From Nitrospirota bacterium (GTDB lineage Bacteria; Nitrospirota; Nitrospiria; Nitrospirales; UBA8639), in assembly GCA_029865515.1 (NCBI GenBank), contig JAOUGQ010000100.1, positions 1 to 9,763 of the forward strand: a DNA stretch of 9,763 nucleotides, given 5' to 3'. Made by a program: the position numbers and the translations under genes. Each line of letters opens with the position of its first letter. Positions within the stretch are counted from its first letter, which is position 1. The notes below the pieces were generated by a model, which had not been told where the DNA came from, ran no database searches, and saw nothing but the letters and a program-made list of their open reading frames with translations. Below, one piece after another: positions 6,844 to 9,763 of this stretch.

Positions 6844-6880
6844 AAAGTTAAAGTTAAAGGTAATCTAAAGCATTAACTTT
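6844..6880. repeat. Short AT-rich direct and inverted repeat
   Basis: AAAGTT occurs twice in tandem (6844-6855), followed by AAAGG. AAAGTTAA at 6850-6857 is inversely repeated as TTAACTTT at 6873-6880. The stem would be AT-only apart from one G-C pair. It lies downstream of the minus-strand DUF2784 gene but has no T tract on that strand. It could be a weak terminator or a regulator-binding dyad. Confidence 0.25.
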
Positions 6881-6910
6881 TACCCATGATAGAAAGACTG
6901 AGATAAGGGG

Positions 6911-7291
6911 CTATTCCTTAGAAGTAATCAGGTGGTTTTTTCGCCACCACACAAATCCATAAGCACCAAGGTTCATGAGAATGACAACAAAGCCAAGAAC
7001 AACTTGGACCTCCGGAGTGAGGCCTGCGGGATAGATGAGGGGGAGGGCATAATGCTCAATAAAACCTCCGCCGTATCCGGCCTCACCGCCGGCCTGACGG
7101 AGCCGGTTTTCCAGGGGAGTGAGGGGGCAGATCCACCCGCCAAACTCCAGGGCTGCCGCCCACAGTGCGGCTGGAAGATGAATCCAAGGGATCCAGCGCC
7201 ACCAAATTGTGAGAAATGCGCCTAGCAAGACAAAGACGATGAAGCCGAAGTGGATGAGAAGAACAAGGTCAGCAAGGGCTTGCCAAAGCAT
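6911..7291 (-). CDS. DUF2784 family membrane protein
   Basis: This is a 126-residue integral membrane protein with helices at about 6-29, 36-56 and 93-114. It carries the conserved DUF2784 blocks ADLVLLIHFGF, IHLPAALW, GGWICPLTPLENRLR (51-65) and FIEHYALPLIYPAGLT (77-92). The family is widespread in bacteria and its function is not established. The Cys and acidic residues in the loop between helices two and three are its most conserved part. I chose ATG 7291 because AGGAG lies six to seven bases upstream on the minus strand (7303-7299) and homologues start right before the first helix. The longer frame from 7336 would add 15 non-family residues. It stands alone, with no operon partner on its strand in either direction. 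Confidence 0.88.
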   Translation of the reverse strand: MLWQALADLVLLIHFGFIVFVLLGAFLTIWWRWIPWIHLPAALWAAALEFGGWICPLTPLENRLRQAGGEAGYGGGFIEHYALPLIYPAGLTPEVQVVLGFVVILMNLGAYGFVWWRKNHLITSKE

Positions 7292-7356
7292 TGAGGTGCT
7301 CCTAACCCAGAGGGCTCTCATCGGAGAACAGGACATTAAAAGGGTTCGTCGAATTC

Positions 7357-7788
7357 ATGGATAGTGAGATGACGGCTGTTGCCACTGAAATTGTACCATC
7401 CAGGCATGTTGCAAGCAGAAGGGGCTTCTTGGGAAGGGCTTCTACAGGGCTCAAGGGTGCTCACTCGTTTCCCGTGGCGCGCGAGCGACAAGTGCAAGCC
7501 GCCTATGAGTATGTAGAATATCAATTGAAGGTACGTTTAGGGTCCTCAAACGAGGGGGAGAAAAATATGGTGAATTTTAGGGCGATATTCCAGGAATTGT
7601 CGTTTCCCTCTCACTCCCACTCCCATCGAACAACAAGCATTCTTAAATGCCTTGCATCCGGCTTGCCAAGCGTCCGCCGCCAGGGACAGGCCTATGTCGT
7701 CATCGCAAGAGAAATCCAGGACCACATCACGGAGAAGTTCATGCGAGGCCATGTCGCCGAGGATGAACGTACCGCCGCATCCCAGTGA
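7357..7788 (+). CDS. Doubtful 143-codon frame, possible degraded gene
   Basis: ATG 7357 opens 143 codons to TGA 7786-7788. AAAAGGG at 7338-7344 is a possible but distant ribosome site. The product matches no family I know. Its second half (GQAYVVIAREIQDHITEKF) looks protein-like, but the opposite strand is also open over the same bases for about 92 codons (about 7825 down to 7546), with equally protein-like words (GGTFILGDMASHELLRDVVL). At most one can be real, and the minus frame has no good start near its beginning. A terminator-like repeat about 80 bases downstream on the plus strand mildly favours the plus frame. Either may be a gene remnant. Confidence 0.2.
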   Translation: MDSEMTAVATEIVPSRHVASRRGFLGRASTGLKGAHSFPVARERQVQAAYEYVEYQLKVRLGSSNEGEKNMVNFRAIFQELSFPSHSHSHRTTSILKCLASGLPSVRRQGQAYVVIAREIQDHITEKFMRGHVAEDERTAASQ

Positions 7789-7869
7789 ATCCTGGCGGTC
7801 AATCCTCTCCTTCCCGGGTGCCCACTATGCGGCTTGCGCGCGTGCCTCATGTGTGATACTGTCCTAGCT

Positions 7870-7944
7870 ATCGTGTAAGACCTCTTTCTTCCCGGGGGCT
7901 GCAGACCCCATAAAGGTAGAAAACGGAGCTTACACGATTTTTTT
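7870..7944 (+). terminator. Long inverted repeat with T tract: terminator or small RNA 3' end
   Basis: ATCGTGTAAG (7870-7879) and CTTACACGAT (7929-7938) are perfect 10-base inverted arms. The inner region can extend the stem imperfectly (CCTCT with GGGAG-like pairing near 7882-7885 and 7925-7928). It also contains an inner hairpin of GGGG 7895-7898 with CCCC 7906-7909. The outer stem runs directly into seven T (7938-7944), as in an intrinsic terminator on the plus strand. The 49 bases between the arms are long for a plain terminator, so a structured small RNA or a miniature palindromic element is also possible. Confidence 0.45.
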
Positions 7945-8014
7945 GTTTAAACCCTCCTTGGTCTCCTGCAATCAGGAACAATCCAACAAGCATCCGGGAG
8001 TAATGTGATGGGAC

Positions 8015-8041
8015 AAAAAATGGTCGTCGGCCCAGCCGACG
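8015..8041 (-). terminator. Terminator-like hairpin facing the minus strand
   Basis: CGTCGGC (8025-8031) and GCCGACG (8035-8041) form a perfect GC-rich 7-base stem with a 3-base loop. Read on the minus strand it is followed by ACCA and then six T (plus-strand A run 8015-8020). No minus-strand gene is recognised to its right, so the transcript it would end is unknown. It may be antisense to the 8111 gene. It may also simply be a GC-rich palindrome next to an A run. Confidence 0.4.
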
Positions 8042-8087
8042 CCTGAACATGTCTCATGACGAGTGTGAATGGTTAAGAGGTTCTCTC

Positions 8088-8111
8088 ATGAACCGAAAGA
8101 AGGTTAATTGA
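8088..8111 (+). CDS. Possible 7-codon leader peptide
   Basis: ATG 8088 is preceded by AAGAGG (8075-8080) at a seven-base spacing. It encodes seven residues, MNRKKVN, ending at TGA 8109-8111. The last base of that stop is the first base of the ATG of the downstream gene (TGATG). The frame therefore has everything needed to be translated and to couple to the next gene. Chance is a real alternative for so short a frame. Confidence 0.3.
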   Translation: MNRKKVN

Positions 8112-9139
8112 TGGTAAAAGAGACAGTGGCCAAAATCCATAAAGGCATGAAGGATGCCTCGGAGATTGGCTATCATATTATTGTTGTGTGCCTCAGTGCG
8201 GGGATTGCCTTGTCGCTCCCGGCAGTGGCCAAAAATTTTCTCACCTACTGGACGAGTGTGGAGAAAGAGAAGGCGTCGCTCGTGGGCTTGGAAATTGGTG
8301 TCGCCGTGTTACTGATTATGTTCCTGACCTTTATCCGTCGAAGCCAGAAGGACCGGGAGTTGGCCAAAATGGCAATCGGCGCGGGTTTGGTGTCATTTTT
8401 CCCCAATCGTGCACGGGGAGCCGAGAATGGGATTCGAAAATTACGTGAAACGCACGGGAGGGGGCGGACCGTTATGGTCATCGGATCAAGTGGGTTCGGC
8501 ACACTTCGTGATCAGGTTGGGGATTTATCGACCGTGCTGGATAAATGCCTGGGAGCCAACATCATGCTGGTCAATCCCTTCAGTCAAGGCGCTGGCACAC
8601 GGATCCGGGCTATTGCGCATCCGAAGATGTCGATTGAGAAATATCGAGAGGAAGTCAGGCAGAGTGTCGAATTGCTCAAGAGGCTCAAGGCGGTTGGAAA
8701 ATCCGTTAAACTCAAACTCTATTCAGACCCGCCACTGCTTAAATTGGTGATTCTTGGAGACTTCATCTGGATGCAGCATTACCATACCGATCTGGATATT
8801 CAGGAGATGCCGGAATATGTGCTACGGCACAATCCGCAAGACCATGGACTGTACACGTTGTGTTACCAATATTTCGTGCAGCGATGGGAACGGACCGAAA
8901 TACCGGAATACGATCTTGATACGGATGAACTGGTCTACCGGGATAACCATGGCGGCGAAGTCAGAAGAGAACGATTCTGGCCGGAAGACCCTTCGCAGAG
9001 TGTAATGCCGGTGAGCGGGAACACTGCGTTGACGTCCACGTCATGCGCGACAATGGCGCATCCATCCCTTGAGCATGCCATGTGTCGAACCGTGACCGAC
9101 GTGGCCATGCTGCCTCCGCTGAACGGGAACATCACGTGA
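8111..9139 (+). CDS. Membrane-anchored protein with PLD-like cytoplasmic domain, no HKD motif
   Basis: This is a 342-residue protein. Two hydrophobic helices (about 21-39 and 58-75) anchor a large domain that should lie in the cytoplasm. Residues 90-170 (GLVSFFPNR, then TVMVIGSSGFGTL, then NIMLVNPFSQGAGTR) resemble the first strands of phospholipase D-like domains, where a 'FPsR...iliLnPdS..a..R' pattern is common. Residues 200-260 (VKLKLYSDPPLLKLVILGD, then MQHYH) resemble the later strands. The catalytic HxKxxxxD signature is absent; MQHYHTD occupies the place where it might be expected. The last 45 or so residues are low in structure and may be a lineage-specific tail. The start ATG 8111 is preferred over TTG 8108, with AAGAAGG at 8097-8103. 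The family assignment is tentative, and a binding or sensing role is as likely as catalysis. Confidence 0.75.
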   Translation: MVKETVAKIHKGMKDASEIGYHIIVVCLSAGIALSLPAVAKNFLTYWTSVEKEKASLVGLEIGVAVLLIMFLTFIRRSQKDRELAKMAIGAGLVSFFPNRARGAENGIRKLRETHGRGRTVMVIGSSGFGTLRDQVGDLSTVLDKCLGANIMLVNPFSQGAGTRIRAIAHPKMSIEKYREEVRQSVELLKRLKAVGKSVKLKLYSDPPLLKLVILGDFIWMQHYHTDLDIQEMPEYVLRHNPQDHGLYTLCYQYFVQRWERTEIPEYDLDTDELVYRDNHGGEVRRERFWPEDPSQSVMPVSGNTALTSTSCATMAHPSLEHAMCRTVTDVAMLPPLNGNIT

Positions 9140-9696
9140 CTCAACGTCGAGGCCCGTGGGAAAAAAAGAACCTTCCTTCGGTAATGTGAACAGAGCAGAG
9201 CGGCTGCAGCCGATAATCTCAGGCCGGCCAGGGACGAGAGGCATCCAGATGCCAGGAAGGGCCTCGGATAACAAAGACTGGATCGCAGGGCGCCAAGTAG
9301 GTCAACGGCTCTGGTGTTAAGCGCAGGCACCGCAGTCTTAGCTGTCCCCCGGCCCAAGAATCGGAATTCCCCAAAGAAGTCACGCCGGCGTCAGTCAATC
9401 AAATCCGGTGTGCAGGATCAGCGCCATGGGCCACCCCATTTCCCATCTCCAAAAATAGCACCAGAAAATCCCGCGGTCAGAAGATGAACAAGAGACATTC
9501 CTGTCGTATCTCCCTATGATTAGGAAAAAAAGATTGAGGAAGGCACTGCTCGCAGGAGTCGCATGGAAAGTCCTACTCTGCAAATGGCCGATGAGCAGAC
9601 TAGACTGCTCATGCCCTTGACCCTCATACAAGAGAACGTAATGATGGTCGTGACCGTATGGCTCTTATTTTTTGGTGATCTTGGGAAGGTTTCCAG
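9140..9696. other. Non-coding 557-base stretch
   Basis: No convincing gene is seen on either strand. It contains perfect palindromes CGGCTGCAGCCG (9201-9212), GGCCGGCC (9222-9229) and ACGCCGGCGT (9382-9391), and a small hairpin GGCAT-CCAG-ATGCC near 9240-9253. A possible promoter for the gene starting at 9697 lies near its right end. I see no clear terminator for the 8111-9139 gene. Confidence 0.6.
9617..9644 (+). promoter_or_regulatory. Candidate sigma-70 promoter for the gene at 9697
   Basis: TTGACC (9617-9622) matches the -35 consensus in five of six positions. A 16-base spacer leads to TAATGA (9639-9644), a mediocre -10. Transcription would start about 45 bases before ATG 9697. The location is sensible; the -10 match is weak. 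Confidence 0.3.
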
Positions 9697-9763
9697 ATGC
9701 TTCGTCAGTTAAACGAAGAATCCGTGCTGTTTCTCCATGTGCTGAGATGGTTGATCCTGGCCT
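9697..9763 (+). CDS. Start of a gene running off the window
   Basis: ATG 9697 is preceded by GGAAGG (9684-9689) at a seven-base spacing, and the frame is open for all 22 visible codons to the end. The product begins MLRQLNEESVLF and becomes hydrophobic (VLRWLILA) by residue 15, as at the start of a first membrane helix after a short cytoplasmic N-terminus. Too little is visible to name the family; an ion channel or transporter is one possibility only. Confidence 0.6.
   Translation, partial: MLRQLNEESVLFLHVLRWLILA

Larger units (their letters stand above)
5941..6910. other. Gene-poor 970-base region with hairpins and small frames
   Basis: No recognisable protein is encoded on either strand. 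From left to right it holds the fabF leader, two small hairpins (TGGCC 6114-6118 with GGCCA 6125-6129; GGCGG 6136-6140 with CCGCC 6146-6150) and a cluster of three stronger hairpins at 6235-6313. Three small plus-strand frames, a plausible terminator at 6728-6758 and an AT-rich stretch with a short repeat at 6844-6880 follow. Composition shifts from mixed (6000-6350) to AT-rich (6360-6420 and 6760-6900). The individual items are listed separately. Confidence 0.7.
7292..8110. other. 820-base region without a confident gene
   Basis: Between the DUF2784 start and the next plus-strand gene I see no recognisable protein. There are overlapping open frames on both strands (7357-7788 plus; about 7825-7546 minus) and a 69-base inverted repeat ending in a T tract (7870-7944). 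There is also a small hairpin, TCCTG 7964-7968 with CAGGA 7973-7977, a minus-facing terminator-like hairpin (8015-8041) and a hairpin GGTTC 8079-8083 with GAACC 8090-8094. This mix fits decayed genes plus regulatory or RNA elements. Confidence 0.6.

Noticed and set aside
7292..7336. Upstream start for the DUF2784 protein at 7336
   Set aside because: The extra 15 residues are not family-like and lack a ribosome site, whereas ATG 7291 has AGGAG at correct spacing.
7606..7625. Short CACTCC repeat giving a Ser-His run
   Set aside because: Only two to three units; a minor low-complexity patch, not a tandem array.
8108..8110. TTG start for the PLD-like gene
   Set aside because: An ATG follows immediately at 8111, with better ribosome-site spacing and the TGATG overlap.
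8935..9357. 140-codon minus-strand frame overlapping the end of the PLD-like gene
   Set aside because: No ribosome site or recognisable domain, and a Ser/Ala/Leu/Arg-rich composition typical of a chance frame; kept only as a weak reason to check antisense RNA.
9395..9631. 78-codon minus-strand frame
   Set aside because: Composition rich in Ser, Cys, Trp and Phe, no motif, and it overlaps the candidate promoter of the next gene.
1..9763. CRISPR array, tRNA, rRNA, integrase or complete insertion sequence
   Set aside because: Looked for regularly spaced repeats, cloverleaf elements, transposase motifs and paired terminal repeats with target duplications; none could be supported.

Overview
The window reads as a chromosomal segment of a Gram-negative (LPS-making) bacterium. 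lpxD (lipid A biosynthesis), an MsbA-like ABC exporter and yacG all point that way. The gene mix and mid-range base composition would fit Nitrospirota or another diderm lineage, but this is an impression and not a demonstrated assignment. No tRNA, rRNA, CRISPR array, integrase or complete insertion sequence was seen.

Layout. Bases 1-482 hold the C-terminal part of a peptide deformylase. A plus-strand run follows: an MsbA-type ABC exporter (600-2324), the zinc protein YacG (2429-2632) and an unrecognised four-helix membrane protein (2648-3187). This run converges on a minus-strand operon, fabF (5940-4687), an acyl carrier protein (4690-4325) and lpxD (4328-3228). Each junction in that operon is a 4-base ATGA stop/start overlap, and the two internal genes have no visible Shine-Dalgarno sequence, so they are probably translationally coupled. 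The ACP carries an unusual basic Ser/Thr/Pro/Lys-rich tail. A ketosynthase, a carrier and the LpxD acyltransferase in one coupled unit suggest a module that elongates and delivers the hydroxyacyl chain for lipid A. The ABC exporter facing it would fit lipid A-core flipping.

The right half is gene-poor. Bases 5941-6910 hold no recognisable protein. They do contain a cluster of hairpins, three small plus-strand frames (two with strong Shine-Dalgarno sequences) and a plausible intrinsic terminator at 6728-6758. A DUF2784-type membrane protein lies at 7291-6911 on the minus strand. Bases 7292-8110 contain ambiguous frames on both strands, a 69-base inverted repeat ending in a T tract, and a minus-facing terminator-like hairpin. 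A gene at 8111-9139 encodes two membrane helices followed by a cytoplasmic domain that resembles the phospholipase D fold but shows no HKD motif. It is preceded by a possible 7-codon leader peptide whose stop overlaps its start. Bases 9140-9696 are non-coding as far as I can tell, and a new plus-strand gene begins at 9697 and runs off the window.

I did not find a clear novel multi-gene system. The best leads are the tailed ACP in the coupled fabF-acp-lpxD operon, the small-ORF/hairpin/terminator stretch at 6010-6758, and the membrane-anchored PLD-like protein with its leader peptide.
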